This document shows, one piece after another, positions 1 through 12,101 of a DNA stretch of 64,000 bases; within the stretch, counting starts at the first letter, position 1; every line of letters begins with the position of its first letter. Below the pieces are notes generated by a model, which had not been told where the DNA came from, made no database searches, and worked only from the letters and a program-made list of their open reading frames with translations. Source of the DNA: Metallyticus violacea. Its lineage: Eukaryota; Arthropoda; Insecta; Mantodea; Metallyticidae. The stretch lies in contig CM060843.1 in assembly GCA_030762175.1 (NCBI GenBank), positions 110,887,869 through 110,951,868 of the forward strand, in the 5' to 3' direction. The position numbers were made by a program, and so were the translations under genes.

Positions 1-1085
1 AAAATTTCTCACTAAGTGGAAAACATTCTTGGCATGTTGTTGGTAACAATGTTTTGACTAGCGGTATACATGGACTACTCAAAAGAAAGTGGACTTTTGT
101 GGACAAAGGAATAAAAAAGCTTGGAGAACAATGAGAAGTTTAAATAAGGAACAACATTCAGTGTATGGGCATCCATTTTTCCCCTTGCAGCAATCCTCTG
201 ACATCTCCAGAAAAAACCTACGTGGTTGGTCGCCCAATGGGGAAAATGTGACAACAGCGTGCGGCATCTTTAGGAGACCACAATTAAGGGCATATATGGT
301 GAAACATAAACTTTAGACTATGCCAGCTTATGTAAGAAGAATAATAAGTCAGCTAGAAAGAACACAAACTCATAAATACAGGGAATCAAAAATTTCTAGG
401 CCTTAAAATAGTGTGTGAGAAAAATTCTCATATAGTGATCACTCGTGGGTTAAAATGTGATATAAATATATAAAATATCAAAGCATAATAAAAAAAGAAA
501 TAATACCATTTATAATAAAATATATCATATAATAATATTCATGGTATGAAGCGTGATATTTTATGAAAACATAAACTGTAGTTATAAGTAAAATAATTAT
601 ATATATTGTTATATACTGCCATATTTAAATGTATACATTTTAAAACATATATAAAAGGAGATGTGATAATAAATAAAAACATAGGTATTTACTACTGCTA
701 ATATTAACAATATCATCCATCAGAGTAGAATCGAAATGTGACATGACCTAATAAGCCCTGGGCTGAAATGAAAAATTGGATTAAGTGATCTGTAATAGTG
801 CAGTGATAAATTTGGGGAAAAGTAGGCACTCATTTTTAGAACTTTATTGTCCAACACTGGATACTTTTCCCTAGTTTATAAATAATTTATTAACATAAAG
901 TACAAAAGGATTATCTATTTCACTATCGATTGAGGTGCAAATACGGTCTGTCTGGCAGATGCGATAACCGAATAAAGATATCAAAGTGTTAACATAACCG
1001 TTTTAAATACGAAGTTGTGGAGCACTCGTTGATCACATTGTTAGGAATAGCAGTGCATCAGGTGGGGCTGGGTTCAGTTCTTATA
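1..1085. other. AT-rich sequence, nothing recognised
   Basis: The stretch is AT-rich with frequent stops on both strands. The 75- and 62-residue frames near 80-316 overlap each other on opposite strands, resemble nothing I know and have no gene context. I see no repeat head, inverted repeat or RNA structure. Confidence 0.5.
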
Positions 1086-1089
1086 GCAG

Positions 1090-1310
1090 GAATATAAAAT
1101 TACGGGACGCAGCGACCTAGGGTTAAGCCACGCGCCTTCCACCGAGGTGACCCGGTTTTGACCTAAGCATCGGCCGTAAGATAAATATGTCGCGGACAAA
1201 GCCAGCACTAAAGAGATTTTCTTTGGATATTCCGGCTTTCTCTGCCGTTCATTCCGCCGGGTTATCCATCGCCACCCTCATTCCCGTCAACATCAGCATC
1301 TAGCATAGTA
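1090..1310 (+). repeat. degenerate tRNA-headed SINE-like repeat (family C)
   Basis: This is a GC-richer patch in AT-rich surroundings. Its 5' part reads like a tRNA: an A-box-like tagggttaag near 1118, a cgcgccttccaccgaggtga anticodon-arm region, then a B-box-like cggttttgacc near 1152. A pyrimidine-rich body follows (ccggctttctctgccgttca, then ccatcgccaccctcattccc). That order, a pol III-type head followed by a non-tRNA body, is the layout of a tRNA-derived SINE. No poly(A) tail or target-site duplication is visible, so the copy is old or truncated. The assignment rests on layout only. Confidence 0.42.
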
Positions 1311-1399
1311 ATGTCAGCCGAATTCTGGTTGACTGCACATTGTCGCCTAAATGCCGCAGATGCAAAGTCAACATTGAAGGGACTATGCGCTTACTACTT

Positions 1400-4300
1400 T
1401 ATAACTAAGAGGCGAAGGCTTTGGAAAAGTATTGCTGCCTAGGACCTTGTCTGAATGTTTAGAAGGTTAAGGTATCTTTAAAATTAACATATGAAATGTC
1501 TGTATTTGTTGTCCTTTAAATGTCTAAATCACTAATCTGAAGGTAAAGAGTACACTCAGCTACTAAGCTACTTATGAAACAATTAGTTCTTGTGCTAATA
1601 AGAATCTATAAAGAATTCTATTTAGTAATTTATATTTGAAATTTGGTAATTGTAAGATGTGAGCATACAAAGAGAAGAGAAAAAGAGAAAGAGACACTAA
1701 AACAAATGCACTTTTTTGCCAAGGAAATATACAAGAGAAGACATTGCATGAAGACCCATCAATTGAAACTGGTAATCACAGATATTGCAGGACAGATAAA
1801 TATAGACTTAGTGTGGAATGAAGAGTAAAACTTCAAGAAGATATTCCTGATAAGAAAAAGCTCAAAAAGTCCGTGTGAACATATAACCCGAAAGGCATTG
1901 TTCCACGATAGACAGCAGTACTGTTCATCATAGCGTTATTGCATGTGAGAACACTTTATCGGTTACTTTGGGTTTACTCTTGCAGGGCTGTTAAAATGGC
2001 TCGTTATTCATATCAGAAAGAAACGTAATTTAACTGGAGGGGTTGGTACCGAGAGGGAGTTACGGATAGGCTTTTGCGTGGAGAGATTCAAAGAGACCCT
2101 AGGGAGAGGACACTTCTCCCGAGCCTAACAGCAAGCAGTACTGGTGTGTTCCTGGGTGAGTGTATTTTGGATAATTCATTAGAAATTTGGGACACCTCAG
2201 ACGTTGACTCAAGGCTTAGTATATTAAATTCTGCGGTTGTAAAATTTAATTAAATATCGGTGCTTTGTTAAGTTTATCGTAATTGTTGTTTTGAGATAAA
2301 GTCCTATCTCATGAGTTTTAGTATTTATTTTGTGACCCAGTAATGTGAGATATTCCTTAAGGTACATTATTGTAATATTTTAGATCTTAGTACTAATGAA
2401 ATGCAATAAATTTTACAGAAATAATTTATATAATTATTGTTGTTAAGGAAGCCTTTTCCATTATTCCAATAATCTAATTTTACCCGTCTTCTAGGGGCTT
2501 GCAGTTTATTTCATACTTCTAATTAAAATTTTGTGTATATTAATGTAAAGTTGCTAATATGAAGCACGGACATGTATAAACAATTATGCGAACAGAGTTC
2601 TTGCTTTAGGGTGCTAACCGAGATGAGCAGTTGCACAATATTCTTTCGTACAGATGAATCACCTGTACTAGGCCATACCCTAGGGGCTGGTAGTTTACTT
2701 CAGAATGTTTCTAAAGTAAGAAATTGGGACAATAAAGGCAGGTAATGCCTCAAACTAGACAGAGTGCAGGATATTTATTAAGAGAAATAAAACTGGAAAC
2801 CTTTGTCAGACTATTAGTTTGTCATATCAATTCTTATGCTTCTTCTGAATCCTTTTAATCATAATATCACCTGAGAGCATCCTCAGTGCAGCTAAAACAG
2901 AGAAGTTGCCGAACAATCAGGGATAGGATTTAAATATACATATGTAAGTTTTAGTAAACCACTTTATTTCTACATAATGAGCCATTACTATCGACAGCAT
3001 ACTATAATTCTTCTGGAAATTTACCATCATGAAATCCAATGTTAATATTGTAAAGCTCAAGCTAATGCATCCAAGGTCAGTCACAAACATATGCTAACCC
3101 CCCCCCCCCCCAGTATCTAGTCTAATTGTTGATCCCTTAGTTGCAGAGGTGTTTCGGTAAACACAAGTTAGTGAACAAGGTTTATAGTGTCCCCAGGAGT
3201 TTAGCGCCAAGAAATGAACTTAAGATAAAAAAATACGAACTTATGTGACAAGTTTATGTTCTCCTCTAGCCTCAGCGCATTAAAATAAATTCCTTAGTGT
3301 TGTCTGGAAGAATGAAATCAAGAGATATTTGTTTTTACTGACTACTATTTCTGCAGTTTAAGAAAGTGATGTGTATGCACTTCTGTTCCTTCGTCATAAG
3401 TGGGTCACAGATTGGTGGAACAAGGACACAATGAATGTTTGTTATGACTTGAAGCTTATAATTAGTCCATCATCTTGTTATCAACATAATGGGGTAAGAG
3501 AAGATGGAGAAAAGACCGCAAAGAGGGGCGGTAAATTTTCTCTCACTGTTCTACGTGTCGCTGCTTCCGTCAACAGAATGCGACGGGACTTCTTTAGTGT
3601 CGGGCATACGTAGGTCATTTCAAGTTATAGCCATCCCCCTTGGGAGGGAAGGAAAGGAGAGCAAAGGAGATAACTTCGCTTAACAGCTTTTCCTTGGCGC
3701 CCGTTCAAAAGCCGTGAGCGGTTCTAAGGCGAGAAAATGTTGGCAGAGTAAGATCAAGGCTCTGCATTTGTGAAAAGGAATTAAGGCAGAAAATTGCCAA
3801 TTCTGGAAATTTAAAACACTGTCTTGCAAGAGTGGAAGAGTTTGCACCACAACAATGTGGTGAACTTATGAAAGTGTTACCTTCTCTTCGCCGTAACTGG
3901 ACGCAGAATATTCATGGTGTAGCATTATCGAAAATATTCTTAAATAATCTCAACTTACAGAATTACAATAAGGGCGGACGACTGAAGATAAAGATACGTT
4001 AGGATTACCACCTGGAAAGACAGTTCTTAGTACTTTCCATTGATGCAAATGAATCCATTCCCCCAAGGGGTTCTTAGCATAAAGTTTGGATCTAAAGCAC
4101 TGGCCTACATACTTTTTTTTTTCTGAATGAAAACTGTTCATATTTTCTGATTCCTTACCAAATACAGTCTCTCAAATGAGCCTCAGTTTTGTTTCATTGG
4201 GCTACATTTTTTCAGAAATCGGTATTATAGAAAATAGCCGTTTAATGTATGTTCATTGAGCAGATACACAAAATAAATATTATGAGATATATAAACAAGA

Positions 4301-5128
4301 TAATAAATTATTCACTGTGTGAATGGGACAAGACTAAATCAGAAAATTGAACAAGAAAAAATTGACCATAAAGGAGTTTCTGGAGAGAGGAATATATATG
4401 ATGTATGAAACATTGGTTTCTCCTTCTAACATCCTTCTTCCCCCCTCCATATTAAATTAGGCCTGGTGAAGCAATTTTTTACTGCTCTGAATAAGGATAG
4501 TAGTTTGTTCAACTTTCTTGTTACAAAGTTCCCACAGAAAACTGAAGCTAAGATAGCCGCAGGTATTTTTTATGAACCCCCAGATTCCTGAACTTAACAG
4601 GATGAGACCTGTGCTCGGTCGATGTCCCAGTTAAAGAAGTCAGCATGGTTGGTATACAAAAAATGGGACAGAAAACTTTCTTGGCAACAAGAAATCTCAG
4701 AACTATGAAAAATTGTGGAGGTAATGTTACATTTTAGAAATATAGGGTGCAGTTTTAAAGTGGATTTTTCTCAACAACCATATTGATTACTTCCTTGGCA
4801 ATTTTGGTGCAATGAGGAAGAACAGGTGAGCAGTTTTATAAAGACATTAAAGAAGTGTAAACCATTATCAAGCTCATTATGCTGCGTCAATGGTGACTGG
4901 TTACTGTTGGTGTTTAAAAAGATACTAGTGAAGGACATATCAGAACTTCGAAAAAAATGTTTTCTTCTCCCTAACAGTGAAAAAGTTTAGAAATTCATAA
5001 TTATTGACACATAGCTCTCTATTATCAATATATTCATCAATATTTAAGTTAAAAGGAACCCCACAATAACAGTTTTGTATTAGCTATACCTATGTCTTAA
5101 AACTTAATAATAGTTCATGATTATATTG
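1400..5128. other. AT-rich sequence with no supported gene
   Basis: Contains a C-run (about 3100-3111) and GC-richer patches at 1985-2160 and 3485-3750. At 1985 a cttgcag, which looks like a 3' splice acceptor, opens a frame of about 48 codons, but nothing in it is recognisable. Two imperfect copies of a ctaggggct..gtttacttca motif occur at about 2492 and 2681. No other feature is supported. Confidence 0.4.
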
Positions 5129-5173
5129 CTTTGGTTTATTTACGGACGTTAACATCTCAGGTCATCAGCGTGC
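5129..5173 (-). mobile_element. SINE family A, 3'-tail fragment
   Basis: About 45 bp match the 3' end of SINE family A in reverse: ttggtttatttacggacg, then aacatctcaggtcatcagcg. The head and middle are missing, so this is a truncated or deleted copy. Confidence 0.7.
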
Positions 5174-5875
5174 AGTTAAAGAAGAAAAATCACAGATTCA
5201 TATAAACACTGTTATCAAGATTCTTATTGAGAAGTTGACAGTCCGAAATTGACCTTTATTCCCTTTCATGCCTCTAATAAATAATTTACATACCACAGTT
5301 TTATTGCCAAGTTTAATATATGAGCAACATTCCTAGTAGTGCACTGTATGTTGAGATTTGAATTTCCATGACAATTGCTTAGATATTTTGCTATATAAGA
5401 ACAAAGTAAGGTTGAAGGAAAGCAAAAAATTTAAAGTTTAATCTCTAGGTTGGGGGAGATAATGGGACTAGTAACCAATAAGAATGGTAGCTGTAGATAC
5501 CATGCAAGCTCACTACTGAAAAACATTTTCAATAAGAATGATGTGCGCGCATGGTTTTTGCACGTTAGTATATCCTTAAATAAGTTCAGAATTTAAAATT
5601 CCCTTGCTCATCACCTGAATAGAATGTATCAATTATGAGTCTAACGTTTATGTAGTTTGGAAGAATTATGTAATATAAAATAGCAATATAAAAGTTTTAC
5701 AGTGAATGTTTTTAGATAACTCATTTTGATGACAGCATGAACCTTAGAAAGAAATTTGGTAAGGTAATTTCAGGCGACGTTGGTGATCAATGTCTTCAAA
5801 GAAGGAATTTCAGTAATGCTGATACTGGAAGGGTGCCAAGGTGGCACTATGCTGAATATAGCCAGTCATATTTCC

Positions 5876-6706
5876 ATGTTGTGGAGCCCATTTTGTGGCG
5901 ACGTAACAAATGAAGCAGTTTTTAATTAGGGCGGGTTCAATCAAGTTGACCTGCCTCTCCGCTTCGATGAAATGAAGCAGTATTTGGTAGGGGGGGGGAA
6001 TTTACATATATGGGGTTGATTAGTATGGGATCTCAGGGTCGGTATTTGTATTTTGGTTTTAGGAACGTATACATTACCTTCTTCACACCAAGATATTTAT
6101 ATAAGTTTTTCTGAGAACTGTTTATTTTTATCTATTTACACTAAGACGATGAATATCTTTTTATATATATCCATCACTTGTGTTTTCTCGCCAGAAGAGA
6201 ACCTTGAAAACCAAGTGGATCTGTTTAGTGTACTAGATGTAGCTGGCATATACACTTCAAAAGCCTTCCTCTGGTGTTTCTATCGGCGCGGACACACGCG
6301 GTCATCGATCACTTTACTATTATTCTTATTAGTAGTTATCGAAATAGACTCAGCCTGATTAAGTAACTAACTGACTGCCTCACTAACTCCAACTGACTTG
6401 AACTGAACTCATTGAGAAGAAGTAACTCACTGACGCGAACTGACTGACAAGAAGAAGTGACTGCCTAACCAACTTGGCTTGTCTGACTGAGAGAAAGTGT
6501 GAGAAGTCTAGAACTGTTGGGCTTTTTCGGTTTTCCCGTGACTTTTATTAAACCTTCAGTCGATCAGTCTTACGTGCATTCAATAATTTTATATTTAAAT
6601 TCTGGTAGAGTCTTCTTAAGTTCAACTCGTAGATTGTCTACATAAAAACACACGTGGTTCCCGGTTCGTTACTTATAGGCTACGATTTGGCGCCGATTTC
6701 TCTGAG
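5876..6706 (+). mobile_element. possible LTR followed by a primer-binding-like site
   Basis: A segment opening with tgttgtggagccc is followed by an 800-bp low-coding stretch. It contains a tttattaaacc polyadenylation-like motif near 6548 and ends about 3 bp before tggcgccgatttctct (6688), which resembles the tggcgcc-type primer-binding site placed just after the 5' LTR of Gypsy-type elements. Two imperfect direct repeats (aaatgaagcagt at 5908 and 5971) and an ACTGACT-rich patch (6358-6480) lie inside. No gag or pol coding is seen downstream, and no second LTR in the window. The 101-codon frame at 6053-6358 matches nothing I recognise. The LTR end is not a clean CA, so the call is tentative. 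Confidence 0.3.
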
Positions 6707-7598
6707 GGTCCTCCTACTAACGAACTTCGAGGCTTTCTATTTTATTTCTCCTCTTGAATCTCCCCCTCAAGTTACTCTTGTGTTACAAAATGTTCCGTTA
6801 TGTTTTTGTTAGAGTTACGTCTTTTTTCAAGGTTCTCCAGGCCATAAAATCACCCTCGCTAGCTGTATTTGGGGTTCGGTATTTATGACCTGCTTGCTTG
6901 TTCCTTTAGGAGGACAGCAATGTCGTGAGGTCCGGACTATTAGAATTTTGCAAAGTTACTACACAAATGTCCGATACAGAGTTTCTGAAGCAGATCTAAA
7001 ACTTTTGCTTTACATATATTAATGATGATTGATTAATTCATCAGTGAGGCCTTAAGATTAATTAAATATAATATCTTATATTAACCATAATCTTTTGAGC
7101 TAAGAAATCCTGCTCCACAAAACGCACGACAATCGCATTTTTTCCTCACGTGAGGTGCTTAGTACATAGTGTGTGAATTCCCATTAGACCAAATACGGGT
7201 ATTCTAGAAATTGACTCAAGTGAAACTATTTAACCGGAAACTCCCATGCATCTCTGTATTAGGAACCAATAACATTGAATCTCGCCTCTCCATGGGGTCT
7301 TTGTCTCAGCAGTAATGTTATATGCTTTCCTCATTTTTATTTTAAATTGTTACAAACTTATTTATTTATTGCAGTTTGTTGATTTGCGTTCTAGAAATCG
7401 TCGTCTCCTGCATCTTCTAGTTTATGTAAGGAGTTCTGAGAGTAGGCTTCTAATCTGCTTCATTGCTCTGACAGTTGCGTACTTCCTCTTTCCTGTACAT
7501 CGAACGCTACCTGGCTTCCAGTTTCCCCATCAAGATAGTGAAGCGAGAATATTGCTCGTTATTGAGCAACAAACTGCAGAATTAATTGTCTTTGGTGC
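6707..7598. other. unassigned sequence before mariner M1a
   Basis: Pyrimidine-rich then AT-rich sequence. It could be the internal part of the putative LTR element, but no retroviral-type motif is present. The 100-codon frame at 7315-7617 runs into the transposon end and is not supported. Confidence 0.35.
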
Positions 7599-7600
7599 TA

Positions 7601-8769
7601 CGAGGGTAGGTCCATAAGTTTCCGGCCTCGCCTTCACAAAATCCTTATCTGGTGTCATGCATCACTTATCTGTTAAGTAAATAATTGCAGCTCCGCTGTG
7701 TTCAGTTGTTCAGGTATAGTTACATAAAAAGGCTACGTATAGAAGATTGTGACACGTTCAAAATGGAGTATTGAGCTGTTATTACCTTTTTCACAAAAGA
7801 AGGACTTACTCTAAATGAAATGAAATTAAGCAGCGATTGGACGGTGTATATATATATTCCTCGTATTCTACCATAAAAGAATGGACCTAACATTTTCGAA
7901 TGGGTCGAGAAGACAAAGAGCTGGACGGTCGGCTCTTGGAGGTGCTCACTCCTGAAAACGTCGCTCTTATGGAAGGAGAAATTATGCAAGATCAGCTGCT
8001 CAAAGTTACAGAAATAGCAGCAGGGTTGGAACTATCTAAAGCAATAGTCCTTCGAATTATTCATGAACATTTAAACATGAATTAGATTATTGCAAGATGG
8101 GTGCCTAGACTTCTTTCCACTGCTATAGGAGATGAAACTATGGTCCTCTACTATGATCTCTTATCCAAAAGAGAATCAATGGAGGGGCGTAAATCTGGCG
8201 AAGCACCACTTCTAAAGACCAAGATCACTCAGTAAACCAAGAAGATCATGGCCACAGTCTTTTGGGACTATGGAGGAATTCTCTTCATTGACTTCAAGGA
8301 GAGGAACACCACAGTAAATGGGGAGTACTATGCTGGCCTACTGCAAGGACTACGTGCTTCCATCAAAGAGAAAAGGCGAGGAAAGCTGAGTGTGTTGTGC
8401 ACCTTGTTCACGACAACGCGCCTGTGCACACAGCACTTGTTGCAAAGGAAACTGTGAAGAAATGTGGCTTCAAGGAGATCGACCATCCACCCTACAGCCC
8501 AGATCTAGCTCCCAATGACCATTTTTTCTTCTCAAAACTCAAGAAGGACTTTGGAGGAAGGAAATTTAAGTTGACGAAGAAGCGATGGATGCTGTTTATG
8601 CCCATTTGGCAGACAAGACTTCTGACTTGGGGGGTGGGGGTTAAAATGTCTTCAAAGATGTGAAAAGTGTATTGCAATAAAGGGTAACTATACTGAAAAG
8701 TGAAATATAGTTTTTGTATTTATCATACCTAGAAAATGGTTAGGCCGGAAACTTATAGGTCTACCCTCG
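7601..8769 (+). mobile_element. mariner element M1a, near full length
   Basis: A 1,169-bp element flanked on both sides by the TA dinucleotide that mariner duplicates on insertion (7599-7600, 8770-8771). The inverted ends match at 25 of 28 positions: cgagggtaggtccataag at the left and the reverse complement of taggtctaccctcg at the right. The inside holds a broken DD34D transposase. It is the best-preserved copy of the family for its two ends; other copies lie at 12100, 14137, 41242 and 47232. Confidence 0.92.
7763..8703 (+). pseudogene. mariner transposase pseudogene (M1a)
   Basis: In life this would be the cut-and-paste transposase of M1, acting in the nucleus on the element's own ends. 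The start is the ATG used in the sister copies (MEY...). Codon 4 is a stop where the 12100 copy has Arg. Two helix-turn-helix parts are readable, the second around EVLTPENVALMEGEI and KVTEIAAGLELSKAIVLRII. The first catalytic Asp lies in GDETMVLYYD, the second in HDNAPVHTA and the third in SPDLAPNDHFFF, with 34 residues between the last two, so the DD34D triad is still readable. The C-terminus ends RCEKCIAIKGNYTEK. Damage: the early stop, about 85 bp missing near 8120, several stops, and a 1-bp loss near 8390 that splits the catalytic core between frames. The reconstructed length, near 340 residues, fits mariner. Confidence 0.88.
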
Positions 8770-8771
8770 TA

Positions 8772-9834
8772 CTTTGGCGACGAGGTTTTCAAGTATGCGC
8801 AGATAATTAAATTGTGCACTGGTTCGTGCTATACTGTATGTACTGCAAAGCAAAGACTGACGATACCGCAACAACAGCACAGATGCATACACTACTGCCG
8901 AGGCAGCGAATTTGCAGTTATCTTCATGATTGGCTGAAAGTACAAAACTAGGGTCATCTTCGGAGACAGCAAAAAGGAAGTTTTTTATGTTAATCGCTGT
9001 ATCATGTATCATTTTTAAATTTTCTTTTCAACACTCCATTTCCCTGCTTTGAGGGCACTTGATGAGGGGTAAATAAGCTGCAAGAATAAGGCAATCCGGC
9101 ATACTGTAATTTATTCATTATTGCTGTGAACAACTTTGCATATTTCAACGAAAACAGGTTGCTTTCATAGTTTTAGAAGTCTGTCTTCAATAAACACAGA
9201 CCCTGTCAATATGTGCTTTTTACTATAGAAAGTAATAGTGAGTTCTGTTAAGAAAATCACAAAATCCGCAAGTTATAAACCTTTAACTTAATCCTAAATT
9301 AAAAGGTGCAGCGGAACTCTATGGGCATAATACGCGTTCAACAATATTGTAAATTCATTTTGCATGTTTACTCCTTTAAGTTATTGGTTAATACATCAAG
9401 AGGATATAAATGAAAATTAAACATAATATAACACATAAATCAAGATACTTCAGGGCACTTTTCAGAAAAAGGGAATTATGGAAATATTTTCTATAAAGAT
9501 ACACTGACGTCTGGTTCTTATGCTGTACGTCAGTAATCATTTATAATTGTCGGCGCCAAGATTGGTGTAATTCCCTTGCCACACAGAAGAATGCCCTTGA
9601 AATGTCTGGAGAGTTCGTAAACAGATGTAGCATACAAACAGCGGGATCAATTTGCAAGTTCTCGGAAGCACAAGACTTTTTACTAGTCCGCACTCTATAG
9701 GAATAAGACACTGGCACATTCATACTGATGAAATAAAGTGGATTGTTTGTAAAAGACGTGCGCTTTGAGGAAATGTTATCTCATATAATAAGAGGGCTAG
9801 AATTGCAATTATTTATCAAAGACACTATACATGT
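8772..9834. other. AT-rich sequence, nothing recognised
   Basis: Frames of 60-83 codons on the minus strand (8761-9012, 9537-9723) have no recognisable motif. No inverted ends or tRNA-like heads are seen. Confidence 0.4.
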
Positions 9835-10230
9835 ATATACATACATAAATATACATTTTTCCTTTGATGTCGTCACCAGCATTATGTAAAATCCGTTACC
9901 AGTGTTATGGAAGTATTAGGATGCAGCTGTTGTTGGCTCAAATACCTGGTGGCTGAAGAATTTCTGGAACATTTCTGAAGCAAAGGCCATAAAGGGCTTT
10001 CTTCGTCTTAGGAATCAAGCCAAAGTTACAGGACTTAAGTTAGAAAAGTGTGGACAATGGTAGAGAAACTCCCAGTTTCAGCGACAAACATGCATGCGCT
10101 CGGGCATCGTTGTACAAAATGATGGGTGGGTTCTTCAGAAAAATCACCAGTTTTTTCACCAAATTTGGCCGTAGACTGTATTCTAAACATGAACATAACA
10201 CAGTACATTAACGGTCTACCCTGGGGGAAC
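9835..10230 (-). pseudogene. eroded mariner-type transposase fragment (M9)
   Basis: Read on the minus strand across shifting frames, this gives the C-terminal half of a mariner-like transposase. In order: SLRPNLVKKLVIFLKNPPII, then LYNDARAHA in place of the usual HDNARxH second-Asp motif, then CNFGLIPKTKKALYGLCF and RNVPEILQ in the segment that follows the third Asp, and HW.RILHNAGDDIKG as the closing motif. The histidine and aspartate of the second motif are displaced and the third Asp reads Asn (CNF for CDF), so it cannot be active. It is interrupted by stops and frameshifts. Its wording is closer to the 13200 fragment than to M1. No inverted ends were found. Confidence 0.6.
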
Positions 10231-10945
10231 GATATACTTTAGATTAAAATACACTGGAATCACTAGAATTTTATCGCATTGTTGGGGCTCCGACAAACTT
10301 TTGATTATCGCGATTGGCGTTCCATTGTTGGCTCGTGTGAACTGCCTTGTGTCTCATCTTGCTTAATGATACGGCATGAGAAAACCCCTTCTTGACATTT
10401 GTAGCGTTCACAGGGGTACGGGTAATGTTACAAAGTTATTCGACAAATAACGCGGATCATATCATGATATATTTTATTTATTTACATTGCTAGGCATTCT
10501 TTAACAATGTGAAACACAGTGGTATGCGACAATGCTATTTCTAGGACTAACCCACAAATCGTTTGGCGCCAAGGCGACCTGGCCAAGCCACGTTTTTCAT
10601 TTTTGAATTCTGTTGAAGACTTTTACCTCCCTTGCTTCTGTTCTATAAGGCAATCCACAATCCTCAGCAGTTCTTAGAGTACTGTAAGACCTCCAGCTCA
10701 TTCAATATTTATCCACTCCTCTGCCTCTCTCTTAAAACCCAATGATCACACTACATTGGACTGCCATCTAGGATCATAATGAATTTGATTAAATCCTCCA
10801 ACTATTGGTTTCATCACTGCGCAGGCGCATTGAAAGGCCTTGAGGTTAGTAAGGTATGCAACCAGTTGTAGTATATGTCGCTGATGTCTCTACACATTGT
10901 TGCTATTATTAATATTCATGTAGTAATTCGTGTACCAATGGTTGT
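10231..10945. other. unassigned sequence
   Basis: Moderately mixed composition. It includes a perfect ttggcgccaa palindrome at about 10563 in a slightly GC-rich patch. No coding or repeat assignment. Confidence 0.35.
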
Positions 10946-10949
10946 GCGA

Positions 10950-11430
10950 GTAAGCTTTTTCCGAAATTGTAACGGAGTCGGACGAAGAGCATAAATAGAA
11001 GCATTTGAGGAACAAATTCTTGAATTAACTGCCGAACCTCCATCTAAGCATAATCAATGTGATTAAAGATATTCGCAAACAGCAATTACAACTCCCACAC
11101 AATAGAAGAGAATAGGGATTAAGTAGGACAATTAGGGAATGCGATTAACATTTGTCCAGTATGTGTATTCACAGTCATATGTTCCCCTGCGAATGAGACA
11201 ATATTTGCACGGATGAAACGTTTAATGATTGTAACAATCATTTTGCATAGAGAATAACCAAATCTGTTCACTTGGCCAATCGTTAACAGCAGTTCTTCAT
11301 GATTTGGGGGTACCTCTATAGCACTTTGGCGGAACTTTTGCAGGATATTCCATTTATGTGTGCGATGTTCATGGAAGGTGATTAAGGTGCCTCGGAGCTA
11401 TAGCAAATTGTGAGGGAGGTAAGGCTATTT
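10950..11430 (+). pseudogene. very eroded transposase-like remnant (M7)
   Basis: Short in-frame pieces appear in the order expected of a Tc1/mariner-type transposase. FEEQILELTAEPPS (about 11009) resembles the helix-turn-helix linker. CTDETF (about 11200) resembles the first-Asp motif, and GGTFAGYSIYV/LLQDIPFM follow. MEGD.GASEL..IVREVRLFL (about 11370) resembles the second-Asp motif MxDGAPxHF...VRxFL. The whole is full of stops and shifts. The order of motifs is my main support; each one alone would be weak. The wording is nearest to the M3 type at 16624. Confidence 0.38.
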
Positions 11431-11865
11431 CTAATGGATCAGATAGTTAGTAGAGAAAAGCTAACTTGTATTAGACAGATAATCAACTATTGCAGCATAT
11501 AACAATTATTGTATATTAGATCCGAATCATAATAAAAAGTACTTAATGTTAGATAGAGTGTTGTTAGCGATATACGGATATTTTTAAAACATTACCGATG
11601 TGAAATTACTTGCCATCAACCGTGCTCCGAAGTGAACGGTTAGCAGTTGACCAGTATGTACATACATGCATCTGTCCTACAGGATTTAAATAATACAATA
11701 ATTAAATATAAGTACAGTTTACGCACATTTTGTTTGTAGTCCTTATCAACTTCAAAACATCGTAAATGAGATAATATTGTTAGGCGGTCATTGTAACATA
11801 CATTTATCATAGTTTAAGGTAATTTTCACTATTAGACATCAGTGGATACTCACGTATTCGCTATG

Positions 11866-12101
11866 TCGGTACTAGTGGCGTATTGGTAGTCAAACTTGCT
11901 TCCTAAACCGAAGATCGCGGGTTCGATCGGACCAATGGATTTTTTTGGATGTAAAAGTCCTAAGTATGGCTTCCTTCGGAAGGGAAGTAAAGCCGTAGGT
12001 CCGGCTTCGATATTTAAATTTAAAGAACCTCAAGCCTGAAACAAGAGGCCTCTGAGCACAATTTGTCGGCCGTTTCATGCCCTGAATTGAATGGGACGCT
12101 G
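11866..12101 (+). mobile_element. SINE family A, 3' end lost at a fusion
   Basis: The tRNA-like head (tggcgtattggtagtcaaac, with the B-box gcgggttcgatcgg) is followed by the conserved body (cctaagtatggcttccttcg, aacctcaagcctgaaa, cggccgtttcatgccctgaa). Homology stops at gggacgctg, about 55 bp short of the usual tail, where mariner M1 sequence begins. The two families share only tg at the join. Confidence 0.88.

Noticed and set aside
1985..2130. A host exon with a cttgcag acceptor
   Set aside because: The frame is short, has no recognisable residues and no clear donor site.
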